From positions 11,003-75,002 of the forward strand of contig PLLA01000080.1 of NCBI GenBank assembly GCA_003140835.1: 64,000 nt of DNA, read 5' to 3'. The translations under genes and the position numbers were made by a program. The notes under the pieces were generated by a model. It did not search any database, was not told the origin of the DNA, and saw only the letters and a program-made list of their open reading frames with translations. Shown here in pieces: positions 44,104 through 52,662 of this stretch; position 1 is the stretch's first letter, and each line of letters starts with the position of its first letter. The stretch comes from Candidatus Tumulicola scandinaviensis (GTDB taxonomy: Bacteria; Vulcanimicrobiota; Vulcanimicrobiia; Vulcanimicrobiales; Vulcanimicrobiaceae).

Positions 44104-45240
44104 CTATGCGCGCTCGTACAACCAGCGCATGATGCCGGCGGCGACCAACTGGTATTCGACCGGATGCAACCGTTCCATCACAGCCGCTTCGTCTTCTCCG
44201 TCGCGTACGCGCAGCGGCTTGCGCGCGAGAACCGGACCGCGGTCGGTCGCCGGCGTAACCACGTGCACGGTGGCCCCAACCCACGCGCCGTTCGCCGCCA
44301 GAGCGTCGCGTACAGCTCGCGGCCCGCGAAACGCGGGAACGGTCGAACCGTCCGGCAGCGCGACGACGTCGCTCGTGGGGTCCAACGGCAAAAACGCCGG
44401 ATGGACGTTGATGAGGTTCGGAAACGTTCGGACAAAGGGCTCGTCGAGCAGGTGCATCCATCCCAGCAAGAGCACCAGGTCGGGCTGCATCGCCGACACC
44501 GCTTCGAGCAGCCGCGCATCGTACGCGGAGCGTGGTTCTTCTTTTCGATGCCACGGCAAGACCGCGATCGACGCGACGTCCGCCATCCGCGCGCGTTCGA
44601 TGGCAAGCGCGCCGGGATTGTTCGTCACTAAGCCAATGACGTCGATCGGAAGCCGGCCGCTGCGAGCGGCGTCCAAGACCGCCTGAAAGTTACTGCCGCT
44701 GCCGGAGGCCAGTATCAGCGTTCGCGGTCGCGGCGCGGCCAGCGCGGTGCGCTCGAAGCGTTCGGCCACCCGCGCACCGACCGCGTCGGCGTAATATCGA
44801 ACCAAGCCCGCATCGCCGACCGCTGCAATCAGGGCACGAGCGTACCCGCGTTCTCGCAGCCCGATCAGCGCCAGCCGCAATAGAACTGCGCCCAGCCCCG
44901 ATCCACGCTCGGGCGGCGCGACGCCAAACGGTCCAAAGATGCCCACGTCGCGTTCGCGTGCGAGGCCGCGCAGCCAACGAAACCGTAAATCCTTCGCGTC
45001 GAAGGTCGCGAAGCCAACCGGGTTGCCATCGCGAAATGCAACGGCGTTGGTGCCCGCGCGTGCTTCCGAACTCCAAGCTCCGCCGAACTCGTCGTCGATC
45101 CACGCAAGCGTCGTACCGCCGGCGTCCAAAGGCGCGACGACGTCCACGCCCGGTATCGAGTTTCGCAACCCGAGGACCGCTTCGGGCGAGAGCGCAAATC
45201 GCTCGTCTAAATCGACGACGAGATTGAACAGATCCCCCAC
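44104..45240 (-). CDS. purN: GNAT domain fused to phosphoribosylglycinamide formyltransferase (PurN)
   Basis: 378 residues. Residues 1-170 form a GNAT domain (FGPFGVAPPERGSGLGAVLL; the Q/RxxGxG/A motif is R112-G117). Residues 171-378 are PurN: ILASGSGSNFQAVLDAA, VTNNPGALAIERA, LLLGWMHLLDEPFV, N278/H280 in INVHPAFLPLD, and D333 in ATDRGPVLARKP. It formylates GAR with 10-formyl-THF, step 3 of purine synthesis. An insertion of about 18 residues (DPTSDVVALPDGSTVPAF) splits the usual HPSLLP..FPG loop. The role of the GNAT part is unknown. Neighbours purM and GAF gene lie upstream. Confidence 0.88.
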   Translation of the reverse strand: MGDLFNLVVDLDERFALSPEAVLGLRNSIPGVDVVAPLDAGGTTLAWIDDEFGGAWSSEARAGTNAVAFRDGNPVGFATFDAKDLRFRWLRGLARERDVGIFGPFGVAPPERGSGLGAVLLRLALIGLRERGYARALIAAVGDAGLVRYYADAVGARVAERFERTALAAPRPRTLILASGSGSNFQAVLDAARSGRLPIDVIGLVTNNPGALAIERARMADVASIAVLPWHRKEEPRSAYDARLLEAVSAMQPDLVLLLGWMHLLDEPFVRTFPNLINVHPAFLPLDPTSDVVALPDGSTVPAFRGPRAVRDALAANGAWVGATVHVVTPATDRGPVLARKPLRVRDGEDEAAVMERLHPVEYQLVAAGIMRWLYERA

Positions 45241-45251
45241 GCCGGTTGCCG

Positions 45252-45704
45252 CTATTCGAACAGCGGCATGAGCGCGATAGCGCAGCGTTCTACAAAATCG
45301 CGATCGTCGTCGGAAAATGCTCCCAAGCGATCGCTCTCGACGTCGAGCGTGCCGATCGGGATTCCGCTTTCCGCACCGAGGATCGGGACGATCATTTCCG
45401 AGCCGGTCGACTCGAACGCGGTGAGATATCGCGAATCCTTGGCGACGTCGTTACAGATCACCGTGGAGCGCGTCCGGACGGCGTCGCCGCTCAATCCTTG
45501 CTCCGAAGAAAATTCGACGAAGACCGGCGCCTGCACGCCGGTGTGGCCGATCAGCTCGATGCGATCGTCGTCGACGTCGTAGATGCCGACCCACCGATAG
45601 TCGCGGGCGGCACGCACGATTTCGGCAGCGCGTCGCGCGCGTACGTTGCGCGCATCGAGCGTGTCGAGTGCGGCCGACAGCTCGCGCGCGATCGCGTCGA
45701 TCAT
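45252..45704 (-). CDS. GAF-domain protein
   Basis: 150 residues from ATG 45704, overlapping purM by 4 bases; the longer frame is a purM shadow. A single GAF domain: WVGIYDVDDDRIELIGHTG, EFSSEQGLSGDAVRTRST, CNDVAKDSRYLTA, GSEMIVPIL and GTLDVESDRLGAF. It resembles free-methionine-R-sulfoxide reductases, but the catalytic Cys before the SEIVVP-like strand is not present (YLTAFESTGSEM), so a sensory or ligand-binding role is more likely. Confidence 0.78.
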   Translation of the reverse strand: MIDAIARELSAALDTLDARNVRARRAAEIVRAARDYRWVGIYDVDDDRIELIGHTGVQAPVFVEFSSEQGLSGDAVRTRSTVICNDVAKDSRYLTAFESTGSEMIVPILGAESGIPIGTLDVESDRLGAFSDDDRDFVERCAIALMPLFE

Positions 45705-46747
45705 GCGTCGTCCCGCGCCGGATGCACGACGACGCGCGGTTCCGAGCCGCTGCGCGCTTCGATCCATCCGACCACGGACGCCCCAGGACTCGCAGCCACG
45801 GCGGCGGCTGCATCGGACAGCCCCACGACCAGCGTGTAACCGACGCCCATGTTGAAGGTGCGATACCGCTCCTCGAGGTCGAGACTTCCTCGCCGCACGA
45901 GCTCGCGCTGAATCGCAGGGACGGTCCAGCGCTGCTGTTCGAACACCGCCTTCACGTTTTCCGGCAAAGTGCGCGGAACGTTTTCGAGCAAGCCGCCGCC
46001 GGTGATGTGCGCCATCGTCTTCACGCGCGCAACGCGCTGAATCGCGCGCACATCGTCGTAGTACGAAGGATGCGGTGCCAAGAGCGCATCGCCGTAAGTT
46101 CCTCCGCCGTCCGGCATGGGCACGCTCCACTCCTCGGGCGGAATCAGCGAACGCGCCAACGAGTAGCCGTTGGTGTGCAGTCCGACGGCCGGCAGCCCGA
46201 CGATCGCGTCGCCCGGGATCACATCGGCAGGATTTGGAACTTCGGCGACCTCGACCGTGCCCACAATCGTCCCGGCGAGATCGAAGTGGCCCGGCGCGTA
46301 GAGTCCCGGCATTTCGGCGGTCTCGCCGCCGAGCAGCGCGCAGTTGTGGGCGCGGCACGCCCGCGCGCAGCCGCCGACGACCTCCGCGGCCACCGCCGGA
46401 TCGAGTTTGCCGACTGCGAAATAGTCTAAGAAAAATAGCGGCGTTGCATTCACGACCAAGATGTCGTTGACGCAGTGATTGACGAGATCGGCGCCCACCG
46501 TATCGTATCGTTGGAGCTCCGCGGCGATGAGGATCTTCGTCCCGACGCCGTCGTTGGAAGCGACCAGCGCGCGCCGCTCGTCCCCCGGCATGCGGAAAAT
46601 GCCGCCGAAACCGCCGATCGCGTCGAGCTGGTCGGGATGCCGCCACTGCCCCAGCAGCTCCCGATAGCGTGCAACCGCAGCGTTGCCGGCGGCAATGTCG
46701 ACACCGGCGCGCGCGTACGCATCGGGACTCCGACCTATGTCGGTCAT
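45701..46747 (-). CDS. purM: phosphoribosylformylglycinamidine cyclo-ligase
   Basis: 348 residues. YARAGVDIAAGNAAV, GGFGGIFRMPG, LVASNDGVGTKILIAAE, HCVNDILVVNATPLFFLDY, LLGGETAEMPGLY and HITGGGLLENVPRTLP are all diagnostic for PurM (AIR synthetase), step 5 of IMP synthesis. Divergent from pepA; the 61 bases between hold no clear promoter box. Confidence 0.97.
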   Translation of the reverse strand: MTDIGRSPDAYARAGVDIAAGNAAVARYRELLGQWRHPDQLDAIGGFGGIFRMPGDERRALVASNDGVGTKILIAAELQRYDTVGADLVNHCVNDILVVNATPLFFLDYFAVGKLDPAVAAEVVGGCARACRAHNCALLGGETAEMPGLYAPGHFDLAGTIVGTVEVAEVPNPADVIPGDAIVGLPAVGLHTNGYSLARSLIPPEEWSVPMPDGGGTYGDALLAPHPSYYDDVRAIQRVARVKTMAHITGGGLLENVPRTLPENVKAVFEQQRWTVPAIQRELVRRGSLDLEERYRTFNMGVGYTLVVGLSDAAAAVAASPGASVVGWIEARSGSEPRVVVHPARDDA

Positions 46748-46808
46748 GTGGCTGCTTCGCAGGGCTGGCTCATCTCAGGGCAGTAGTTCACCGCGCGAAA
46801 GGTTCACC

Positions 46809-48293
46809 ATGCAAATCCGTATCGTTCAAGATGCGCCGCTTAGCGCGCGCACCGAGGCACTCGTCGTTCCGATTTTCGAAGGAACCCCCCTCGACGGAAC
46901 CTCCAAGGAGGTCGATGCTGCCGCCGGTTCGGCGATTAGCGAAGCGCTGGCAGCCGGCGAAATCAAGGGCAAATTCGGAGAAACCATCCTCGCCTACGCG
47001 AAGGATCGGCCGTTTCGCCGCGTGCTCGCCATCGGTTTGGGCGAAAGTGCGAAATTCGAGACGCCGCTGCTGGCACGCTACGCGGCGATCGCCGTCCGGT
47101 CTCTTGGCCGGCGGAACGTCACGACGTTCGCGATAGCGTTGCCGAAGCAGGCCGAGGTCGACGCGGCGGCCACCGCCTCGTTCGTGGCCGAAGGAGCGAT
47201 TGCCGGATCGTTCGAGACGACCGTCTATCAGACGTCGCCGGAGAAAAAAATAGCCGTCAGCACGATCGACCTGCTCGCCGGCGGTCTCGATGCGAAGGCA
47301 CTAGAACGCGGCGCTGCGCGGGGAACGATTCTCGGCGAAGCGGTCAACTTTGCTCGCCGGCTTGCGATCACTCCGGCCAACGACATGACGCCCGCGATCC
47401 TCGCCGAGCAGGCAACGTCGGCAGCCAAGAGCGCGTCGCTCGAGATCGACGTGCTCGATGAAGAACGAGCGCGCAAGGAAGGCATGGGATCGTTCCTTTC
47501 GGTCGCGCAAGGCAGCGTTCAACCGCCGAAATTTATCGTCATGCGATACAACGGCGATCCCGGCAGCAAAGAATTGCTCGCACTCGTGGGCAAGGGCATC
47601 ACGTTCGACAGCGGCGGTATCTCGATCAAGCCCGCCGAGCGCATGGAAGAAATGAAGTACGACATGTCCGGCGGCGCGGCGGTCATCGCCACCATGTCGG
47701 CCCTCGGGCAACTCAAGCCGAAAATCAACGTCGTCGGAATCGTGCCGGCGACCGAGAATATGCCGGGTGGAAAGGCCACCAAGCCCGGCGACATCGTCAA
47801 AGCGATGAACGGGAAAACGATCGAGGTAATCAACACCGATGCCGAAGGCCGCCTCGTTCTCGCCGACGGACTCTGCTACGCCGCAAAGCTCGGGGCTACC
47901 AAGATCATCGACGTCGCTACCCTGACCGGGGCCGTCGTCATCGCACTCGGACATGCCGCGGCCGCGCTCGTCTCGAACGACGACGCCTTCGCTAAGGACT
48001 TTCTCGCGGTTGCCAAACCGGCCGGCGAGCGGTTTTGGCAGCTGCCGTATTACGACGACTATACGGCGCAGATGAAAAGTGACATTGCCGACTTGAAGAA
48101 CACCGGCGGCCGCGCCGCCGGAACGCTGACTGCCGCCGCTTTTCTGCGCGCCTTCGTCGAGAACACGCCGTGGATCCACCTCGACATCGCCGGCACCGCG
48201 TATCTCGACGGCGAATCGGCATGGCAAGCCAAAGGCCCCACCGCGATTCCGGTGCGTAGCTTCGTTGCGCTCGCCGAATCTCTGTCGACCTGA
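46809..48293 (+). CDS. pepA: leucyl aminopeptidase (M17)
   Basis: 494 residues from ATG 46809 with AAAGG about 8 bases upstream; 126 bases of open frame upstream overlap purM and are ignored. Metal and catalytic motifs VGKGITFDSGGISIKP, MKYDMSGGAAVIATM and NTDAEGRLVLADGL are complete. A cytoplasmic two-metal peptidase that releases N-terminal leucine and others. It interrupts the purine cluster on the opposite strand, together with panB. Confidence 0.95.
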   Translation: MQIRIVQDAPLSARTEALVVPIFEGTPLDGTSKEVDAAAGSAISEALAAGEIKGKFGETILAYAKDRPFRRVLAIGLGESAKFETPLLARYAAIAVRSLGRRNVTTFAIALPKQAEVDAAATASFVAEGAIAGSFETTVYQTSPEKKIAVSTIDLLAGGLDAKALERGAARGTILGEAVNFARRLAITPANDMTPAILAEQATSAAKSASLEIDVLDEERARKEGMGSFLSVAQGSVQPPKFIVMRYNGDPGSKELLALVGKGITFDSGGISIKPAERMEEMKYDMSGGAAVIATMSALGQLKPKINVVGIVPATENMPGGKATKPGDIVKAMNGKTIEVINTDAEGRLVLADGLCYAAKLGATKIIDVATLTGAVVIALGHAAAALVSNDDAFAKDFLAVAKPAGERFWQLPYYDDYTAQMKSDIADLKNTGGRAAGTLTAAAFLRAFVENTPWIHLDIAGTAYLDGESAWQAKGPTAIPVRSFVALAESLST

Positions 48294-48336
48294 AAGGACG
48301 GGGGTTTAACGCACCCCCACCGAACGGCTGGGGACC

Positions 48337-49176
48337 GTGTATTCCTCAGTAAAAAAAGCGCCGAACGGGGCGGATGCCCGCCCCTACGAGCCCGAAAAAA
48401 ACCCCGCGATACGCCGGCTCACCGCCGGAGCGATCAAGCGCCGTAAGGGCAAAACCCGCTTCCCGGTTGCGACCGCCTACGACGCGCCGTTCGGCCAGTT
48501 CGTCGAAGATGCCGGCATCGACGTCATTTTAGTGGGCGATAGCGTCGGCAATGTCGTGCTCGGATACGACGAAACCACGCCGGTGACGATCGAGCAGATC
48601 GTCCACCACTCGCAGGCCGTCGTACGGGGAACGGCGCGCGCGCACATTATCGCCGACATGCCGTTCGGCTCGTACCAGGTCAGCAACGAAGATGCGATCC
48701 GCTCGGCCATTCGCTTCATCAAAGATGGTGGGGCTTGTTCGGTAAAACTCGAAGGCGGCGTGTACGAAGCCGACCGGGTGCGCGCCATCGCGCGCAGCGG
48801 CATTCCGGTCGTCGGCCATATTGGCGTAACGCCGCAAACGGCGGGCCTCGGTCCGGGGTTCAAAATGCGCACGCATCGCGATCGCCTCATCGACGATGCT
48901 CGCGCGATCGAGTCTGCGGGCGCGTACGCCATCGTGCTCGAAGTCGTGGATCACGAGATCTCGCGCGAGATTACGGAAATGCTGTCGATTCCAACGATCG
49001 GCATCGGCTCGGGGCCGCATTGCGACTCGCAAGTGCTGGTGCTGCACGACATCCTCGGGATGTACTCGCACTCGCCGTCGTTCGCAAAGCGCTACGCCGA
49101 AGTGGGCCGCCTCGCGACCGAAGCGTTAGGCGCCTACGCGCGCGACGTCCGCGAAGGCACGTTCCCACCGCAGTAA
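48337..49176 (+). CDS. panB: 3-methyl-2-oxobutanoate hydroxymethyltransferase
   Basis: 279 residues. ATAYDAPFGQFVEDAGIDV, VGDSVGNVVLGYDETTPVT, ADMPFGSYQ, VKLEGG, GHIGVTPQ, and IPTIGIGSGPHCDSQVLVLHD with its catalytic Glu region are typical PanB. It makes ketopantoate for coenzyme A. GTG 48337 is the only practical start, but codons 11-16 cover a GC-rich hairpin (GGGGCGG..CCGCCCC) that looks like an intergenic repeat, so the first ~25 residues may be an extension. Confidence 0.95.
   Translation: MYSSVKKAPNGADARPYEPEKNPAIRRLTAGAIKRRKGKTRFPVATAYDAPFGQFVEDAGIDVILVGDSVGNVVLGYDETTPVTIEQIVHHSQAVVRGTARAHIIADMPFGSYQVSNEDAIRSAIRFIKDGGACSVKLEGGVYEADRVRAIARSGIPVVGHIGVTPQTAGLGPGFKMRTHRDRLIDDARAIESAGAYAIVLEVVDHEISREITEMLSIPTIGIGSGPHCDSQVLVLHDILGMYSHSPSFAKRYAEVGRLATEALGAYARDVREGTFPPQ
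48367..48384. repeat. GC hairpin inside the 5' end of panB
   Basis: GGGGCGG (48367-48373), loop ATGC and CCGCCCC (48378-48384) form a perfect 7-bp stem within the first codons. Similar short GC hairpins are often intergenic. Confidence 0.4.
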
Positions 49177-49188
49177 CGCCTGCGCCCG

Positions 49189-50589
49189 TCAGCTCGAGCG
49201 AACCGCCGTACGCGCCCCATCGTAGGATAGCGTTCGAACTTTATGCGTTGCGGGAACGTTCGGATACTCTCCCGTCAAGCATCCAAGGCACATCTCCTCA
49301 CGTTTGCGGCCACTGGCGGCGACCAGTCCGGCTAGGCTGAGATAGCCGAGAGAATCGGCGCCGGTCCGCTCGCGAATTTCTTCGACGGTGTAGTTCGCCG
49401 CCACGAGTTCGTCGTAGGTCGCCATGTCGACGCCCAGGTAACACGGGTGTTTGATCGGCGGCGACGTAATCCGCAGGTGCACTTCGGTCGCGCCGGCCTC
49501 ACGCAGCAGCGCGACGATGCGCGGCGTCGTCGTTCCGCGCACGATGGAATCGTCGACGACGATGACCCGCTGGCCGATGAGATTCTCGACCACGGGGTTG
49601 AACTTGAGGTGAACGCCGCGCGATCGCATGGCTTGATCTGGGCTAATGAACGTGCGCCCGATATAGCGGTTCTTGATGAGTCCCTCGATGTAGGGCAGGC
49701 CGCTCTCGGTGGCATAACCGATGCCGCCGGGAACCGCCGAGTCGGGCACCGCCATGACGACGTCGGCTTCGACCGGATGCTCCTTCGCGAGCTGGCGCCC
49801 CATCGCGTATCGCGCCATATAAATGGACCGTTCGTTGAATTTTGAATCCGGTCGCGCGAAGTAAATGTATTCGAACATGCACAGCGCCGGAATGGCCGAC
49901 TCGACGTCGGTCTGGAACGATTCCAAGCCATCGGCGGTGATGCGCACGATTTCACCGCGCTCGATTTCGCGAACGTACTGCGCGCCGATGGTGCCCAACG
50001 CGCACGATTCCGACGCAACTACGTAGCCGCCGTCGATGAGCGTTCCGAGACAGAGCGGCCGCACGCCCCAAGGGTCCCGAAACGCGTACAGCTCGTCTTG
50101 GGTGCAGAGCACGACCGAATACGCGCCGCGGGCAACCGCGAGCACCGCCTTGATTCGATCGACCATCGAGCCTTTCGACTCGACCAGCAGCTTGGCAACA
50201 ACTTCCGAGTCGGAGCTGGCTTGCAGCACCGTTGAGGGCGAAAGCGTTTCCCGCAACTCGTCGGGGTTGGTAATGTTTCCGTTATGCACGAACGCAAAAT
50301 CGCCCAGCTCGGTGCGCTCGAGCAATGGTTGCGCGTTGACGACGATCGACGAGCCGGTGGTGGAATAGCGCGTGTGGCCGACCGCGATGTGACCGCTGAG
50401 CTGTGCCAGGATTTCTTCGTTGAAGATGGCGCTGAGCAAGCCCATCTCTTTGTGCGACCGGATCGTTCCCCCGTCGGCTGCGGCGATGCCCGCGGACTCC
50501 TGGCCACGATGCTGGAGCGCGTATAGCGCGAAATACGCGAGGCGGGCTGCGTCGCGACCGGGCGCGAAGACCCCCGTAATCCCGCACAT
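49189..50589 (-). CDS. purF: amidophosphoribosyltransferase, [4Fe-4S] type without propeptide
   Basis: 466 residues starting Met-Cys, so the catalytic Cys2 is exposed by Met removal, unlike Bacillus PurF which needs propeptide cleavage. Motifs: CGITGVFAPG, LQHRGQESAGIA, AVGHTRYSTTGSS, CMFEYIYFARPDS, VDDSIVRGTTTPRI (PRPP loop). Four Cys positions matching the iron-sulfur ligands of Bacillus PurF are present: in CMFEY, in KHPCYLGVD, and two in MCLGCLTGEYP. Catalyses the first committed purine step. An extended -10 promoter lies immediately upstream. Confidence 0.96.
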   Translation of the reverse strand: MCGITGVFAPGRDAARLAYFALYALQHRGQESAGIAAADGGTIRSHKEMGLLSAIFNEEILAQLSGHIAVGHTRYSTTGSSIVVNAQPLLERTELGDFAFVHNGNITNPDELRETLSPSTVLQASSDSEVVAKLLVESKGSMVDRIKAVLAVARGAYSVVLCTQDELYAFRDPWGVRPLCLGTLIDGGYVVASESCALGTIGAQYVREIERGEIVRITADGLESFQTDVESAIPALCMFEYIYFARPDSKFNERSIYMARYAMGRQLAKEHPVEADVVMAVPDSAVPGGIGYATESGLPYIEGLIKNRYIGRTFISPDQAMRSRGVHLKFNPVVENLIGQRVIVVDDSIVRGTTTPRIVALLREAGATEVHLRITSPPIKHPCYLGVDMATYDELVAANYTVEEIRERTGADSLGYLSLAGLVAASGRKREEMCLGCLTGEYPNVPATHKVRTLSYDGARTAVRSS

Positions 50590-50597
50590 CTGCTTAC

Positions 50598-50607
50598 ATT
50601 ATACCAG
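50598..50607 (-). promoter_or_regulatory. extended -10 promoter of purF, likely near-leaderless
   Basis: On the minus strand TGGTATAAT (TGn extended -10; TATAAT at 50603-50598) stands 8 bases before the ATG. Transcription would start about 2 bases before the start codon, leaving almost no leader. No -35 TTGACA-like element was found at the right distance, which is usual for extended -10 promoters. Confidence 0.55.
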
Positions 50608-50645
50608 GCCCGGCCGGGTTTCGTCCCAGTTCGAGCCGGTCCACG

Positions 50646-51323
50646 TCAATCGCTCGATCGGCGACCGCCGAAGATTGAAAGCAGAGCGAGGAAGATGTTA
50701 ATCACGTCCAGGTAGATGCTGACTGCCATCTGGACCGGAGTAAGCCCGTCGCCGCCGGCCCGAATGCGCGCGAAGTCGATCAGGACGAGGCCGGTAAAAA
50801 TGACGAGGGTCAGCCACGCGTAGATCTCCGGATGGACGAAGCGAACGAAAATCGAGACGATGCCGAACACGACCAGCCCCAGCAGGGCGATCAGGAAGAT
50901 CCCCTGGAAACGGCGCAGGTCCAGACCGGTCGCATAGACGATCGCGGCTAACGCGAACATGCCTAGGCCGGTCGTTAGCGCGGCGCTCACGACGACGCTC
51001 GGCCCAACGGTGTGGATGTAGCGGCCGATCGTCGGCGCGATGCCGATGCCTTCGCAGAACGCGAACGCGTAGAACAGCGTCAGCGACAAAGCCGCGTTCG
51101 CGCGCGTGCCGTTGATCGCAAACAGTAAGATAAAACCGACGATGAGCGCAATCAGCCCGAGGCCCGGCGCGACGCCCTGCGCGACGTAAGCGGCTAACGC
51201 CGTTACGCAGAGCCCTAGTGCGGTCATTCCCAGGACTTGCGCGAGCAGCGAATGGGTCGGGATCGCCGGCGCCAGCGCGCCTCCGTACGGATTCTGCTGC
51301 GGCTGCTGAAATCGAAAAGCCAT
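50646..51323 (-). CDS. BAX inhibitor-1 / YccA-family membrane protein
   Basis: 225 residues, seven membrane helices after a polar start (FRFQQPQQNPYGGALAPAIP). LFYAFAFCEGIGIAPTIGRY and AVSIYLDVINIFLALLSIFG at the C-terminus (with the conserved Asp-rich end of helices 6 and 7) are BI-1 family signatures. The family includes pH-sensitive calcium-leak channels and FtsH-interacting proteins; its role here is unknown. It sits between purF and purD. Confidence 0.9.
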   Translation of the reverse strand: MAFRFQQPQQNPYGGALAPAIPTHSLLAQVLGMTALGLCVTALAAYVAQGVAPGLGLIALIVGFILLFAINGTRANAALSLTLFYAFAFCEGIGIAPTIGRYIHTVGPSVVVSAALTTGLGMFALAAIVYATGLDLRRFQGIFLIALLGLVVFGIVSIFVRFVHPEIYAWLTLVIFTGLVLIDFARIRAGGDGLTPVQMAVSIYLDVINIFLALLSIFGGRRSSD

Positions 51324-51381
51324 ACGTAGCTATGAACCTCCGTTATACCCCGGAGTTACAACCAGCCCGGGCGACCGCCTG

Positions 51382-52656
51382 CTACTCCGGGACTTTCCCA
51401 ATGTCGGTTCGGTAGCTCAGCGAATACGTGCCGATGCGGCGCGCGAGCGTCTTGACCGCATCGTAGGCGCGATTTCGGGCCGCTTCGAGGTCGTCGCCGA
51501 GCGCGGTGACCGTCAAGACGCGGCCGCCGCCGATGTTGACCTTACCGTCCACGAGCGTCGAGCCGCCCCAAAATGCCTGGCACCCCTCGTCGAGCGAAAC
51601 GTCGGCGCTCAAGCCGCGAAGCGGCGTGTTGCTGCGCGGGTAGTCGCTGGTTGCGAGCACGACGCCGGCGCAGCTCTGACTCGAAAGCGTCGCCAGCGAG
51701 AGATCCATCGCGCCGTCGGCCGCCGATTTGAGCAACTGCGCGAAGTCACCGCCGATGCGCGGCATCAGGACTTGCGTTTCCGGATCGCCGAAGCGCGCGT
51801 TGAACTCGATGACGTACGGTCCGTCGACAGTCCACATCAATCCGCAGTACAAAACGCCGACGTACTCTTCGCCCTCCGCCAGCAGCCCGCGTAGTACCGG
51901 CGCGAGAATGCGCTCGCGCACGCGGTCGTAGAGGTCGTCGGGAAATCCGCGCGGCGGCGAGTAGGCGCCCATCCCGCCGGTGTTCGGGCCCGTGTCGCCG
52001 TCGCCGGCGCGTTTGTAGTCGCAGGCGGCCGAGATCGGAGCCATCGCGCGCCCGTCCGCCAGCGCGAACACGCTCACCTCGCGGCCTTCCAGCACTTCTT
52101 CCAATAAGACGTCGGAGCCGCCGCCCGGAACTTTGTTTTGCGCGTACCACTCTGCCAGCTCCGCGCGAGCCGAGTCGAGGTCGGCGCAAACGATCACGCC
52201 TTTCCCAGCCGCCAAACCATCGGCTTTTATCACGACGCCGCGGCGCTTCCACGTATCCAGCGCTTTCACGGCAGCCTCCAACGAATGCACCACCACCGCG
52301 CGCGCGGTCGGGACGCCATGTCGCTCCATGAATCGCTTCGCGAACACTTTGCTCGATTCGAGCCGACCGCTCGAGCGATTGGGACCGAAGACCGAAATCC
52401 CCGCCTCGCGCAGACGGTCGCCGACGCCCGCCGCGATCGCGGTTTCCGGCCCAATTACAACGAAATCGACGCGCTCGTACAGGCACTTATCGACGAGCGT
52501 TTTACCGTCGGTAGCCGATACGTTCCAATTCTCGCCGCGCGATGCGGTTCCGGCGTTCCCAGGCGCCGCGAAGATCGTTTCGCACGACGGCGATTGCGCG
52601 AGCCGCCAAGAAAGCGCATCCTCACGTGCCCCGTTTCCGACAACTAAGATGCGCAT
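51382..52656 (-). CDS. purD: phosphoribosylamine-glycine ligase
   Basis: 424 residues. N-terminal domain with VVGNGAREDALSWRLAQSP, ATP-grasp region with FMERHGVPTARAVVV, VVIKADGLAAGKGVIVC, LLEEVLEGREVSVFAL, NTGGMGAYSPPRGF and FNARFGDPETQVLMPRI. ATP-dependent coupling of phosphoribosylamine and glycine, step 2 of purine synthesis. Six bases after the guaA stop, so co-transcribed. Confidence 0.97.
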   Translation of the reverse strand: MRILVVGNGAREDALSWRLAQSPSCETIFAAPGNAGTASRGENWNVSATDGKTLVDKCLYERVDFVVIGPETAIAAGVGDRLREAGISVFGPNRSSGRLESSKVFAKRFMERHGVPTARAVVVHSLEAAVKALDTWKRRGVVIKADGLAAGKGVIVCADLDSARAELAEWYAQNKVPGGGSDVLLEEVLEGREVSVFALADGRAMAPISAACDYKRAGDGDTGPNTGGMGAYSPPRGFPDDLYDRVRERILAPVLRGLLAEGEEYVGVLYCGLMWTVDGPYVIEFNARFGDPETQVLMPRIGGDFAQLLKSAADGAMDLSLATLSSQSCAGVVLATSDYPRSNTPLRGLSADVSLDEGCQAFWGGSTLVDGKVNIGGGRVLTVTALGDDLEAARNRAYDAVKTLARRIGTYSLSYRTDIGKVPE

Positions 52657-52662
52657 CCGCGG

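Noticed and set aside
45252-45704. Free methionine-R-sulfoxide reductase assignment for the GAF protein
   Set aside because: The catalytic cysteine region is not conserved, so only GAF-domain protein is claimed.
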